From: Planctomycetota bacterium
GTDB lineage: Bacteria > Planctomycetota > GCA-002687715 > DRQF01
DNA length: 64,000 bases
Reading direction: 5' to 3'
Assembly: GCA_020639295.1 (NCBI GenBank)
Contig: JACKGY010000003.1
Location: 62,001-126,000, forward strand
The first letter of the stretch is position 1. Each line of letters begins with the position of its first letter. Below are positions 17,531 through 26,364 of this stretch, in pieces. A program made the translations under genes and the position numbers. The notes under the pieces were generated by a model. It made no database searches and had not been told where the DNA came from. It was given only the letters and a program-made list of their open reading frames with translations.

Positions 17531-19636
17531 TCAGTCCAGCTCGCGTTCGTGTCTTTCGATCTCGCTCCGATCAGGACGGCCATCCCCGTAGAGGCAGCGG
17601 TCGATCAGCTCGCTGAAGGGCCCTAGTCCCGACGGCGTATCCTCGAAGTCCCGAAGCAGGCGTGCGGCATGACGTCGCGGCGTCTCGCCGGGCCGACGTC
17701 CCCGGCCGCGGCGGCCATAGCGCCGTTGGAGGCGCGCGTAGAGGGCCAGGGCGCGTGACCGGGGGTCGCCCAAGTCGGCTGGATCGGCCTGCCCGAGCTC
17801 CGCGATCGTGGGCTGCACCGGCGCCGGAGCGGGTAGTTCGCCACGATTCGGCCGTGAACGTCGATCCGATGCCCGGAGCACGACCGAGGCGAGGACCACG
17901 ACCAGCGGTGACAGGAAGAGCAACATCGCGAGTCGCGAGCTGTCCTCGTCGTGTCCGACCAGACGGTCGAAGAGGCTTCGACTCGCCTCCTTCCTTCGGT
18001 CTCGCTCGGCCGCTCGGGCCTCGAGTTCGGCCGCGGTCTCCGGTGCCTCGCGGCGGGCCTGTCGGCGCGGTGCCGGGCCGTCGCTGGCGACGAACATCGT
18101 GCCGTCGAAGGGGCGCCAACCGCTGCCGTCGTGGAACTCGGTCCAGGCGTGGGCCTTGCCCTCGACCACGGTCCAGGCCTCGAGCTCGTGGTCGTAGTCG
18201 AGACCGACGAATCCCTGGACCAGTCGCGCCGGGATCCCGAGGCTGCGGAAGATCATGCAACTCGCGACCGCGAAGTAGTTGCAGTCACCCTTGCGGGCGC
18301 TTTCGAGGAAGTGGCGCAGACGTTCCCAGCCGGCCGGTACCCTCCTGGGCCAGGGCGCCAGCTCGGCGTAGCGGAAGGACTCGTGGTAGAGCTCGGCGAG
18401 CTGGTTGGCGGCGAGAGCCGGTTGGCCTCGCGGCGACGCCATGGCCTGGACGATGGCCTCGAGGCTCGCGCGCAGGGCGGGGTCCTCCGGCAGCTCCCGA
18501 TGTTCCGCCCGGACGGCGCCGCCGAAGGGCAGGTCGCCGGCCCAGCCGAGGTCCAGACGATCGCCCTCGATGCTGACCAGCTGGCCCCGATCGTCGACCA
18601 GGGCGAGGGCCCCGTAGCCGCAGTCCTGAATCGCGACCGTTCCTCGTTCGCTCCGGGCCCGGGCCCGGCTGCAGCCGTAGAGGCCGGGGAAGACGTCGGC
18701 CCGCGGGTTGAGGCGCTCCAGCTCGATCTCGAGGCGGACCGGCGGGCTGCCGGCGGCCAGGCTGGGTTCGTCTTCTTCGGGGAACCACTGGTTCGGTGTC
18801 GCCCCGAAGCTCGAGAACACCGCCATGCGCCAGAGCCAACCCTGGGGCATCCGCAGCTCGGTCTCGGGATCGGGGCTCCGCCCGGCCGCGTCGCGGAACC
18901 GGACCGCGAAGAAGGGCTCGGCCGAGTGGACCGCCGGTCCCAGGTCGCCGAGGCGGATACCGCCACCCCAGCCGATCCGGCGCGGCTTCTCCGGCAACCT
19001 GGGCAGACGGCCGCGGATGACGTCCTCACCGCCGAAGGGCAGGGTCGCCAGGACGTAGCCGAGCGTCGCCGCGACGAGGGCCGCGAGCAGCCCCGCGCCA
19101 CCGGCACGTAGCGGCGAGCCGCGGAAGCGGAGGCCGGCGAGGTCGAAGAGACGGTGGCGCAGGCTCAGGGTGGTGAACCAGGAGCCGAGCGCGAGCGCCA
19201 GGAAGGGCGCGGCCAGCGGTCGCCGCTCGAGCAGGGCGATCGCGAGGCAACCCAGGGCCAGGGCGTCGAAGAGCCGGTAGGTCAGGGGCTGGACGATGAG
19301 GAAGCCGGAGACCCAGAAGACCAAGAGGGCGAGCTGGACCTCGAAGCTCATGGCCTCGCCCGCCGGCACCCGCAGGGTGATGAAGCGCCAGCCCAGCGCG
19401 CCGGCAACGACCAGCGCGAGGACCAGGGCGGCGCGACGTCGCCGCGGCCACTCCCGGTCGAGGCGCGAGGCCAGGACCGGGATCGCGGCCCAGAGCAGCA
19501 GCACGAGGCCGTCGGTGACCGGACGATTCCAGCGCGGGAGCACGGTCATGAAGGCCGTGACCGAGGCCAGGAGAAGGGCATCGCTCAGCGTGAGCAGCAG
19601 GGCGAGCGTCCGGGAGTCGGCTCGATTCGTGCTCAT
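17531..19636 (-). CDS. Transglutaminase-like membrane protein (TgpA type)
   Basis: A 701-residue membrane protein. About six hydrophobic helices occupy residues 10-205, an extracytoplasmic region with a transglutaminase-like core follows, and a further membrane helix lies near 580-600. The papain-like triad is visible in order: Cys in KGDCNYFAVAS, His in KAHAWTEFHDG, Asp in WRPFDGTMF. The C-terminal cytoplasmic tail matches DUF4129-type tails (LYARLQRRYGRRGRGRRPGE, RHAARLL). Its position directly after DUF58 and MoxR genes is the classic arrangement. The family modifies or crosslinks envelope proteins, but substrates are unknown. Confidence 0.92.
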   Translation of the reverse strand: MSTNRADSRTLALLLTLSDALLLASVTAFMTVLPRWNRPVTDGLVLLLWAAIPVLASRLDREWPRRRRAALVLALVVAGALGWRFITLRVPAGEAMSFEVQLALLVFWVSGFLIVQPLTYRLFDALALGCLAIALLERRPLAAPFLALALGSWFTTLSLRHRLFDLAGLRFRGSPLRAGGAGLLAALVAATLGYVLATLPFGGEDVIRGRLPRLPEKPRRIGWGGGIRLGDLGPAVHSAEPFFAVRFRDAAGRSPDPETELRMPQGWLWRMAVFSSFGATPNQWFPEEDEPSLAAGSPPVRLEIELERLNPRADVFPGLYGCSRARARSERGTVAIQDCGYGALALVDDRGQLVSIEGDRLDLGWAGDLPFGGAVRAEHRELPEDPALRASLEAIVQAMASPRGQPALAANQLAELYHESFRYAELAPWPRRVPAGWERLRHFLESARKGDCNYFAVASCMIFRSLGIPARLVQGFVGLDYDHELEAWTVVEGKAHAWTEFHDGSGWRPFDGTMFVASDGPAPRRQARREAPETAAELEARAAERDRRKEASRSLFDRLVGHDEDSSRLAMLLFLSPLVVVLASVVLRASDRRSRPNRGELPAPAPVQPTIAELGQADPADLGDPRSRALALYARLQRRYGRRGRGRRPGETPRRHAARLLRDFEDTPSGLGPFSELIDRCLYGDGRPDRSEIERHERELD

Positions 19637-20856
19637 GATCTCAGGTGCCCCAGGAGGCGGGGAGGAATGCGGACGACCGCCACGCCCTCGATGGTGGGAA
19701 GGCCGGTCGAGGCGCCGTCCTCGTCCAGCAGCACGAGGCAGAGTTCGTGGCCTCGGCGGCGCGCCTCCAGGATGACCGGACCGAGCTGCAGGCCACCCAG
19801 GCTGCGCGCGGTGCTGACGATCTGCAGGCGGCTGGGCCGGGCCAGCTCGCGGGCGACGCGGGCGAGCGTCTCCGGCAGGACCGCCGTCTCCGCCAGGCTC
19901 AGCCGCGCCAGCCGCTCGAAGAAGATCATCATGTCCTGGTCGCGAGCGAGTTCGATCAGGCCGGCGGCCGGATCGCCATCGTGGAAGGCAAGCCGCTGAC
20001 CGAGTCGTCGGGCCGCGACCGCGACCGAGGCGAGATAACGGGCCGCACGATCGAGCGTCGTCTGCCCGACCCCCCGGGCATCGTCGGCGAGGTCACGATC
20101 GAGGATCAGGACCAGGCCACCTTCGTGCTCGAGGTCGTCCTCGCGCACGATCAGTTCGCCGCCGCGGGCCACCTGTTTCCAGTGGATCCGGGCGCGCGGA
20201 TCGCCGGGGCGGTAGGGCCTCAGACCTCGGAGTTCCGTGCCGAGGCCGGCACCCGGGCCCTGGAGGCCCGGACCCGGGCGCGCGACGCCGAGCGCCCGAA
20301 GCAGGAAGGGTGGCAGGTCGACGATCCGGGGCAGCACCAGGATCCGGTTGGCGGCGTCGAGGGCCCGACGGCATTCGAACCAGCCGAAGGGATCGCCGAG
20401 CCGCAGGTAGGCGACGCCGCCCTCGTAGTCGCCTCGAGGCAGATCACAGCGCGTTCGATAGCTGCGGCGACCTTCGTCGTCGCCCGGTCCCGGCTCGCCG
20501 AAGGCGAGGGTGCGGATGGCCAGGCGCGAGATGCTGATCCTCTCGGTGAGCCGCAGGTCGAAGAGCGGCGGCGGCAGCCTGCCGTGGACGCGGACCCGGA
20601 CCTCGAGGACGTCGCCCTCGAAGACACGGGTGGCCAGATCGCGTTCGAGCACGACCCGGGCGGCCAGACGGCGGAGCACGACGTAGGTCCCGACGGGTAC
20701 CAGCATCAGCATGGACCCGAAGGCGACCGAGCTGGCCGAAGCCTGCTGGACGCCAGCCATCGTGGCGATGAGTCCCACCAGGATGACGATCACGCCGGAG
20801 CCGCAGTTCGGCGCCAGGCGATCGAGGAAGGCGTCGCGCCCGCGCCGGCGCAGCAT
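19633..20856 (-). CDS. DUF58 domain-containing protein
   Basis: A 407-residue protein with two N-terminal hydrophobic helices (about residues 18-58) and the conserved DUF58 core, GTELRGLRPYRPGDPRARIHWKQVARGGELIVREDD, which carries the RxYxxGDxxRxIxWxxxAR signature. A von Willebrand A-like fold follows, with LILDRDL as a degenerate metal-site strand. It overlaps the transglutaminase start by four bases, and its ATG shares one base with the MoxR stop. DUF58 proteins act as partners of MoxR ATPases; the molecular function is not well defined. Confidence 0.93.
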   Translation of the reverse strand: MLRRRGRDAFLDRLAPNCGSGVIVILVGLIATMAGVQQASASSVAFGSMLMLVPVGTYVVLRRLAARVVLERDLATRVFEGDVLEVRVRVHGRLPPPLFDLRLTERISISRLAIRTLAFGEPGPGDDEGRRSYRTRCDLPRGDYEGGVAYLRLGDPFGWFECRRALDAANRILVLPRIVDLPPFLLRALGVARPGPGLQGPGAGLGTELRGLRPYRPGDPRARIHWKQVARGGELIVREDDLEHEGGLVLILDRDLADDARGVGQTTLDRAARYLASVAVAARRLGQRLAFHDGDPAAGLIELARDQDMMIFFERLARLSLAETAVLPETLARVARELARPSRLQIVSTARSLGGLQLGPVILEARRRGHELCLVLLDEDGASTGLPTIEGVAVVRIPPRLLGHLRS

Positions 20857-21803
20857 CAGCCGGACCTGGCGCTCTCGAGGGTCGGGACCGGCAGCCGGTC
20901 GAGGATCTCCTGGATCAGCCCGCAGACCTCGCCACCGGCATAGTGGGCCTGGGACGAGACCACGAGGCGATGACTCATGACCGGCAGGGCGACGTCCTGC
21001 ACGGCGTCGGGCGACACGTAGTCGCGGCCACGCAGAAGCGACAGGGCCTGCGCGGCGCGCATGAGGGCGAGGCTGCCGCGTGGGCTGAGACCGATCGCGA
21101 AGGCGTCGGATTGCCGGGTCGCGTTGGCGAGACGGACCACGTAGTCACGGACGGCCGGCCGTGGTTCGACGCGGCGGGCGGCCTCGATCAGGGCGAGCAG
21201 CTCCTCGCGGTCCATCACCGCGCCGAGTCGATCGACCGGCTCGCCGAGCCGGTGCGATTCGAGGATGCGGGCCTCGTCCTCGGGCGTCGGATAGCCGAGC
21301 GAAACACGCATCAGGAAGCGGTCGAGCTGGGCCTCGGGCAGGGGGTAGGTGCCGGCGAGCTCGATGGGGTTCTGGGTCGCGATGACGAAGAAGGGGCGGG
21401 GCAGGGAGCGCGTCTGACCGTCGATCGTGACCTGACGCTCGCCCATGGTCTCGAGCAGGCTCGACTGCGTGCGCGGCGAGCTGCGGTTGATCTCGTCGGC
21501 GAGCAGGACGTTGGTGAAGACCGGACCCTCGATGAAGCTGAACACGCGCTCGCGCGGATCGAAGACGTTGAGTCCGGTGACGTCGGTCGGCAAGAGGTCG
21601 GGAGTGAACTGGATCCGCCGGAAGTCGAGGTGGAAGGACTGGGCCAGGGCCCGCGCGAGCAGGGTCTTGCCGACGCCGGGCAGGTCCTCGATCAACAGGT
21701 GACCGCCGGCCAGGAGCGTGGTGAGGGCCTGTTCGATCGCCTGATCGGAGCCGAAGAACACGCTCCTGACGTTGGCGATCAGACTGTCGATGCCCTGTCG
21801 CAT
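20856..21803 (-). CDS. MoxR-type AAA+ ATPase
   Basis: A 315-residue MoxR ATPase. Motifs: Walker A DLPGVGKTLLARALA, Walker B NVLLADEINRSSPRTQSSLLE, sensor 1 FFVIATQNPIELAGTYPLPE, and the conserved AQLDRFLMRVSLGYP with arginine finger, followed by the helical lid domain. MoxR proteins are chaperone-like ATPases that work with DUF58/VWA partners on membrane or metal-enzyme maturation. This is the first gene of the MoxR-DUF58-TgpA operon. It is distinct from the second AAA+ gene at 50156. Confidence 0.95.
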   Translation of the reverse strand: MRQGIDSLIANVRSVFFGSDQAIEQALTTLLAGGHLLIEDLPGVGKTLLARALAQSFHLDFRRIQFTPDLLPTDVTGLNVFDPRERVFSFIEGPVFTNVLLADEINRSSPRTQSSLLETMGERQVTIDGQTRSLPRPFFVIATQNPIELAGTYPLPEAQLDRFLMRVSLGYPTPEDEARILESHRLGEPVDRLGAVMDREELLALIEAARRVEPRPAVRDYVVRLANATRQSDAFAIGLSPRGSLALMRAAQALSLLRGRDYVSPDAVQDVALPVMSHRLVVSSQAHYAGGEVCGLIQEILDRLPVPTLESARSG

Positions 21804-21841
21804 CCCTGCTCCTCGTTCATGGACCCGGTCGGGGCCGTCGA

Positions 21842-22288
21842 TCAGTCGGGCCAGTTGGCCTGGTTGGCGCGCATCTCCAGGCTGAAGCTCGGTTCGTGGC
21901 GGTACTCACCCTGACCGAGGCGTCGCCAGGCTCGTTCGGCGACCGAGGCCAGCGGCTCGAACTCCAGGTCGGTGGGCATGAAGGTCGGATCGTGGAGGAT
22001 GGTCTCGTAGGCCTCACGACCGCTGGCGACGGCGACGCAGCGGCAGTAGAGGAAGAGATCCTCGAACTCACCGCAGACGCCGGCATGGTTGACGAAGGCC
22101 TGGCCATCGAGCTCGTAGAGGAATCCGCTGAGCAGATCGTCGAAGCGCTTGATCGCGTCGGCGCCACGCGCCACCAGCGCCTTCACCAGGGGTTCGGTGA
22201 CCGGATCTTCCTCGTCGTCCTCGGGCTCGACCTCGATCGCCTCGCGATCGAGAAGGCTGATCAGGGCCCAGAACTCCTCTTCCGTCAT
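21842..22288 (-). CDS. DUF4240 domain-containing protein
   Basis: A 148-residue cytoplasmic protein beginning MTEEEFWALISLLDREA, the typical opening of DUF4240 proteins, with LLSGFLYELDGQAFVNHAGV and VASGREAYETILHDP later. The middle is strongly acidic (EVEPEDDEEDP). The ATG at 22288 is preceded by GGCAGAGGAGCTGAGC, a good ribosome-binding site. The much longer upstream reading frame has no coding character. It lies 39 bp before MoxR in the same direction and may share its transcript. Function unknown. Confidence 0.8.
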   Translation of the reverse strand: MTEEEFWALISLLDREAIEVEPEDDEEDPVTEPLVKALVARGADAIKRFDDLLSGFLYELDGQAFVNHAGVCGEFEDLFLYCRCVAVASGREAYETILHDPTFMPTDLEFEPLASVAERAWRRLGQGEYRHEPSFSLEMRANQANWPD

Positions 22289-22522
22289 GCTCAGCTCCTC
22301 TGCCGGCCGGCCGCGGTCGCCGCGCCGGAGCACGATGGTAGCGGCCCGGAGCTGCGAGCGGAAGAACTGCCGGGTAGCCGCCCCTCGACCGTCGCAAATT
22401 CCGACGGTTTCGGGAGCTCGGCCCGCCGGCCGTCGCCGCGACCCGTTGCCCGCTTCAGTGATCGGGTCCGCCGGTCGATAGCAGGGAGGAGGGCCAGACC
22501 GGAGGTCGGCCCGAGGAGTGCC

Positions 22523-23107
22523 ATGACCGCCAGGGATTCTCGAGTACAGCAGGGATTGAGCCTGATCGACCTCGTGATCGCGCTGGTCATCCTGACGCTC
22601 ATCGCCCTGGTCGCCGTGCCCAGCATCGGCGTGCTCGAGGACGACCGCGACGTCGAGCGGATCCTCGGCACGGTCGCCCGCCTGGAGCAGGCCACCCAGA
22701 AACACCGTCGGGACACCGGACGTTTCGCGGTCGAGGACTCCCGGGTCGCCGAGCCGGTGCGGCACCAGCTCTCGGCGCGGCAGGGAACGAAGGGCTGGGC
22801 CGGCCCCTATCTCGACCGACCGCTGGGCCCGGCCGACAATCCCGCCGGCGGCCTGGTCATCCTCCACGCCAGCTTCCAGGGCGACCTCGCCGTTCCCTAC
22901 GAGCGTGGGTTCCGGATCAACGGTCCGAACAGTCCGCCCCGGCGTGGCCCGGGCCAGTTCGTCAGCTTCCACGACGTTCCGGAACACCTCGCCCGACTCG
23001 TGGACGATGCCCTCGATCGCGGCGTCGCCGGGAGCTGGCAGCGCTACGGCCGCGTCCAGTGGAATGGCGCCGAGGGCGGCAGCCTGATGATCCACCTCCT
23101 CGACTGA
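22523..23107 (+). CDS. Type II pseudopilin / prepilin-like protein
   Basis: A 194-residue protein with a type IV prepilin leader: basic MTARDSRVQQG, then cleavage-site motif G|LSLIDLVIALVILTLIALV. The usual Glu at position +5 is Asp. The globular part (TVARLEQATQKHRRDTGRF, GWAGPYLDRPLGPADNPAGG) resembles GspG-type major pseudopilins, which share the GWxGPYL segment. No other secretion or pilus genes are nearby, so it is an orphan pseudopilin. The ATG follows CCGAGGAGTGCC. It is divergent from the DUF4240 gene. Confidence 0.8.
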   Translation: MTARDSRVQQGLSLIDLVIALVILTLIALVAVPSIGVLEDDRDVERILGTVARLEQATQKHRRDTGRFAVEDSRVAEPVRHQLSARQGTKGWAGPYLDRPLGPADNPAGGLVILHASFQGDLAVPYERGFRINGPNSPPRRGPGQFVSFHDVPEHLARLVDDALDRGVAGSWQRYGRVQWNGAEGGSLMIHLLD

Positions 23108-23158
23108 CCTCGGACCTTCGTCCTCGCCTGCCACGTCGCGAGCCGTTATCGTCTCGGC

Positions 23159-24037
23159 ATGTTCCTCTACGACATGCCTCTCTACCGGCCGCCCTCCGAA
23201 GCCGACAGCCTGATCCTCCAGGTGACGCTCGGCTGCAGCTTCAATCGCTGCAGCTTCTGCTCCATGTACCGGAGCAAGGAGTTCCAGGTCCGGCCCCTCG
23301 ACGAGGTCTTCGCCGAGATCGATTTCGCGGCGCGGGTCGACCCCGGGGTCCGTCGGGTCTTCCTCGCCGATGGCGACGCCTTCGTGCTCGAGACCGACCG
23401 GCTCCTGGCCATCGCGGAGCGCCTGCGCGCGTCCTTCCCGGAGCTGCAGCGGATCTCGGCCTATGCCTGGCCCCTGAACATCCTGCGCAAGAGCGATGCC
23501 GAGCTCGAGCGTCTGCGCGCGGCCGGGCTGAGCCTGCTCTACGTCGGCATCGAGAGCGGTTCGGCCGACCTCCTGCGCCGGATCACCAAGGGCGCCAACC
23601 CGGCGATGCACGCCCGGGCGATCGAACGGGCCCGCGCCGCCGGCATCAAGATCTCGGCGACGGTGATCCTCGGTCTGGGGGGGCGAAACCACTGGCGCGA
23701 GCACGTCGAGGGCACGGCGTCCCTGGTCAACGAGGCCCCGCCGAACTACCTCTCGACCCTGCAGATCGGCCTCGCCCCCGAGATCGCCGACGAGTTCCGG
23801 CGCAAGTTCAAGGACGACTATCGACCCCAGGACGACCTGGGGATGCTCCGCGAGCAACGTGAGCTCATCGCGGCGATCGCGCCGCCCCGGCCGGTCGTCT
23901 TCCGCTCGAACCACGCTTCGAACGCCCTGGTCCTGAAGGGTGTCCTCCCGCGAGATCGTCAGGCACTCCTCCGGCGACTCGATGCCGCGATCGAGGGTGA
24001 CCTGCATCTCGTTCCCCGCTGGCTGCGAGGCTACTGA
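23159..24037 (+). CDS. Radical SAM protein (CX4CX2C type)
   Basis: A 292-residue radical SAM enzyme. The cluster motif is GCSFNRCSFCSMY, which is CX4CX2C and not the standard CX3CX2C. It belongs to a known subfamily that also shares the N-terminal MPLYRPPSEADSLILQ and the glycine motif LADGDAF. A later stretch LLYVGIESGSADLLRRITKG is the SAM-binding GxIxxGxxS-like region. The reaction is unknown for most of this group. The GNAT gene follows two bases downstream and the SDR gene overlaps that, giving a three-gene operon. Confidence 0.9.
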   Translation: MFLYDMPLYRPPSEADSLILQVTLGCSFNRCSFCSMYRSKEFQVRPLDEVFAEIDFAARVDPGVRRVFLADGDAFVLETDRLLAIAERLRASFPELQRISAYAWPLNILRKSDAELERLRAAGLSLLYVGIESGSADLLRRITKGANPAMHARAIERARAAGIKISATVILGLGGRNHWREHVEGTASLVNEAPPNYLSTLQIGLAPEIADEFRRKFKDDYRPQDDLGMLREQRELIAAIAPPRPVVFRSNHASNALVLKGVLPRDRQALLRRLDAAIEGDLHLVPRWLRGY

Positions 24038-24039
24038 CG

Positions 24040-24528
24040 ATGAGCCGAGGACTGATCCGCCGCGCCGGGCCCGACGATGCCGAGACGATCTTCGCCTTCG
24101 TCGTCGCCCTGGCCACCTACGAACGCGAGCCCGACGCCGTGGCGACGACCGCGGCGATCCTGCGCGAGCAGCTGACCGCCGAGCCGGCGCCCTTCGAGTG
24201 CCTCCTGATCGAGGAAGATGGTCGGGCCCAGGGCTTCGCGCTCTACTTCCACAACTACTCGACCTGGCGCGGGCGACCGGGTCTCTATCTCGAGGACCTC
24301 TTCGTCCTCCCCGAGGCCCGCGGCCGGGGGCATGGCCTGGCCCTGTTGGAGGAGCTGGGCCGGATCGCGGTCGATCGGGGCTGCGGCCGCATGGAGTGGG
24401 CCTGTCTCGAGTGGAATCAGCCGGCGAAGGACTTCTACGCCGCGCTCGGCGCCCGGCCTCTTCATGACTGGCGGGTGTGGCGGCTCGATGGGGATGCGCT
24501 CGCGCGCCTGGGCAGGAGGACGACATGA
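24040..24528 (+). CDS. GNAT family N-acetyltransferase (diamine/thialysine type)
   Basis: A 162-residue GNAT enzyme resembling the spermidine/thialysine N-acetyltransferase group. Visible features are RRAGPDDAETIFAFVVALA (first helix), FALYFHNYSTWRGRPGLYLE with the characteristic NYSTW, the acetyl-CoA loop DLFVLPEARGRGHGLALL, and ACLEWNQPAKDFYAALGA. It transfers acetyl from acetyl-CoA to an amine; the actual acceptor is not determined. Its stop overlaps the SDR start as ATGA. Confidence 0.9.
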   Translation: MSRGLIRRAGPDDAETIFAFVVALATYEREPDAVATTAAILREQLTAEPAPFECLLIEEDGRAQGFALYFHNYSTWRGRPGLYLEDLFVLPEARGRGHGLALLEELGRIAVDRGCGRMEWACLEWNQPAKDFYAALGARPLHDWRVWRLDGDALARLGRRTT

Positions 24529-25289
24529 GCCATGTGATCGATCTGAGCGGCCGGCGCGCGCTGGTGACCGGCGGTTCCCGGGGCATCGGCGCCGCCGTCG
24601 TGGGCCTGCTCGCCACCGCCGGCGCCAGGGTCGCCTTCGGCTACCGTGATCGTCGCGAGGAGGCGGATGCCCTGGTGGCGAGCTGCCGGGCAGCCGGAGC
24701 CGAGGTGACGGCCCATGCCGTCGATCTGCTCGAGGAGGGGAGCGCCATTCGCCTCCTCGAGGAGGCCCGCGCCGGCCTCGACGGTGCCCCGGACATCCTG
24801 GTCGCCAACGCCGGGATCTGGGAACACACGCCCCTGAACAGCCTCGACGGCGCGAGCCTGCGCCGCACGCTCAGACTGAACGTCGAGAGCGTGGTCGAAC
24901 TCGTACGCGCCGCGACCCCGGCGATGGTCGAGCGCAACTGGGGGCGGGTGGTGCTGATCGGGTCGACCGCGGGCCAGCGCGGCGAGGCCGAGCATGCCGC
25001 CTACGCCATGTCGAAGGGCGCGATCCATCTCCTCGCCAGGAGCCTCGGGTCCGAGCTGGCCTCCCGTGGCGTCGCGGTCAACGTGGTCGCACCGGGTTGG
25101 GTCGACACCGAGATGACCGCGCGCGCCCTGCGCGCGGAAGGCGCGGCTCGCATCGCCGCCTCGATCCCCAGGGGCCGTGTCGCCAGCGCGGAGGAGATCG
25201 CGGGTCCGGTGCTCTTCCTGTGCTCGGACCTATGCGCCCACATGATCGGCTCGGTGCTGAGCGTCAACGGCGGCGCGGTGATGGCCTGA
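24525..25289 (+). CDS. SDR family oxidoreductase (FabG-like)
   Basis: A 254-residue classical short-chain dehydrogenase. Motifs: cofactor-binding TGGSRGIG near residues 15-22, NAGIWEH, catalytic Ser in VLIGSTAGQRG, YAMSK with Tyr and Lys, and the APGWVDTEM loop. The Arg-rich end of strand 2 (YRDRREE) favours NADP(H). The chosen ATG overlaps the acetyltransferase stop. It resembles 3-oxoacyl-ACP reductases, but the lack of fatty-acid genes nearby leaves the substrate open. Confidence 0.92.
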   Translation: MSHVIDLSGRRALVTGGSRGIGAAVVGLLATAGARVAFGYRDRREEADALVASCRAAGAEVTAHAVDLLEEGSAIRLLEEARAGLDGAPDILVANAGIWEHTPLNSLDGASLRRTLRLNVESVVELVRAATPAMVERNWGRVVLIGSTAGQRGEAEHAAYAMSKGAIHLLARSLGSELASRGVAVNVVAPGWVDTEMTARALRAEGAARIAASIPRGRVASAEEIAGPVLFLCSDLCAHMIGSVLSVNGGAVMA

Positions 25290-25297
25290 GGCCGGGC

Positions 25298-25975
25298 TCA
25301 GGCGTAGCGCTGCCAGAGGCGATCGAACTCGTCGAGGAAACCGCGGGCCAGGCCGGCGTCGTTGCTGAGCAGGATGCTCTCGTGATTGTCCTGGGCGGCT
25401 CCGCGGGTCCAGTTGTAGCTGCCGCTGATCGAGCTTCGCTGGTCGAAGACGGCGAACTTGTGATGCATGTGGCCGTCCCGGTCGAGCGCGATGGGTACGC
25501 CGGCGCCGGCCAGGCGGTCGAGGTCGGAGCCGAGATCCTCGGCCTTGTCGTCGTCGCTGACGATGCGGAGGTCGATCCCGCGGCGTTGGGCCTCGAGCAG
25601 CTCGTCGGCGATCCGGTCGTCGGTGATGGTGAAGACGCAGACCCTGATCTCCCGTCGCGCCGATCGGATCAGGCTCCTGATCAGCTGCGGGCAGTCGTCG
25701 CGCGGCGAGAAGTAGAGACGTTGGTCGGGCGGTGCCAGCCGCTCGGTCTCGAGCGTGCGCAGGAGCGAGCTGACCTGACGCAGCCAGGTCATGATCTCGC
25801 CGGCGGCGCCGTTCTTCGTGGCCAGTTCGAAGACCTCGCTCTCGATCCGCGCCAGCGCCGCCTGGTCTCCGGCATGGCTCGCCAGGGCCTCGCGCAGGTC
25901 ATGGCGCTCCGAGCGCGAAAGGCGCGCGTCCTCGAGGCTGGCCTCGAGCAGCTTGCGCAGCTCGCCGGCGCTCAC
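25298..25975 (-). CDS. Phospholipase D-like domain protein (single HKD)
   Basis: A 225-residue protein with an N-terminal helical region (1-90) and a C-terminal PLD-like domain containing one catalytic motif, HMHHKFAVFDQRSSISGSYNWT (HxK...D...GS.N). This is the arrangement of small Nuc-type nucleases and mitochondrial-PLD-like enzymes, which work as dimers. Cleavage of nucleic acid or phospholipid is possible. It is the last gene of a four-gene minus operon and overlaps its upstream neighbour by four bases. It lacks a signal peptide, so it is probably cytoplasmic. Confidence 0.85.
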   Translation of the reverse strand: MSAGELRKLLEASLEDARLSRSERHDLREALASHAGDQAALARIESEVFELATKNGAAGEIMTWLRQVSSLLRTLETERLAPPDQRLYFSPRDDCPQLIRSLIRSARREIRVCVFTITDDRIADELLEAQRRGIDLRIVSDDDKAEDLGSDLDRLAGAGVPIALDRDGHMHHKFAVFDQRSSISGSYNWTRGAAQDNHESILLSNDAGLARGFLDEFDRLWQRYA

Positions 25976-26364
25976 GAGGCCGACTCCTCGGCGGCCAGCC
26001 CGGCGCGCGCGAGTCGCGGCAAGTCGTCGCCGGCGACCTCGAAGGAGAGCGTGAGCATGTCCGAGGCCTTGAGGCCGCCGAGCTCGCGAAGCCTGCTCGC
26101 GGTGATCTTGGCCATGTAGTTGCCGCTCCCCGGGATGGGATTCAGGGCGATAACGAGTTCGCCCGGGCGACTCGACTGGAGGAAGACCGGGTCCTTGCCG
26201 GGCTGCGCGAGCCCGGAAAGGAAGTTCTGGACCCGTTCACCATCGACCGCGACCGCGTCGATGCGCGCCGCGGCGAAGTCGCTCTCGAGCCGGCAGGCGA
26301 TCCGGCCGGCCTCCTGCTGCCAGAGCCTGGCCGACGACCGACCATCGATCGAATGAAGGAGCAT
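25972..26364 (-). CDS. Hypothetical protein
   Basis: A 130-residue protein I do not recognise. It has no signal peptide or membrane helix. Two segments (LLHSIDGRSSARLWQQEAGRI and MAKITASRLRELGGLKASDM) could form strands and helices of a small alpha/beta domain. The ATG at 26364 shares its first base with the stop of the upstream gene (TGATG); a GTG one codon earlier is an alternative. Tight coupling on both sides suggests it works with the PLD-like and secreted neighbours. Confidence 0.6.
   Translation of the reverse strand: MLLHSIDGRSSARLWQQEAGRIACRLESDFAAARIDAVAVDGERVQNFLSGLAQPGKDPVFLQSSRPGELVIALNPIPGSGNYMAKITASRLRELGGLKASDMLTLSFEVAGDDLPRLARAGLAAEESAS

Noticed and set aside
21842..24616. 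A 924-codon minus-strand frame
   Set aside because: Only the last 148 codons form the DUF4240 protein. The rest is antisense to the pseudopilin, radical SAM and acetyltransferase genes.
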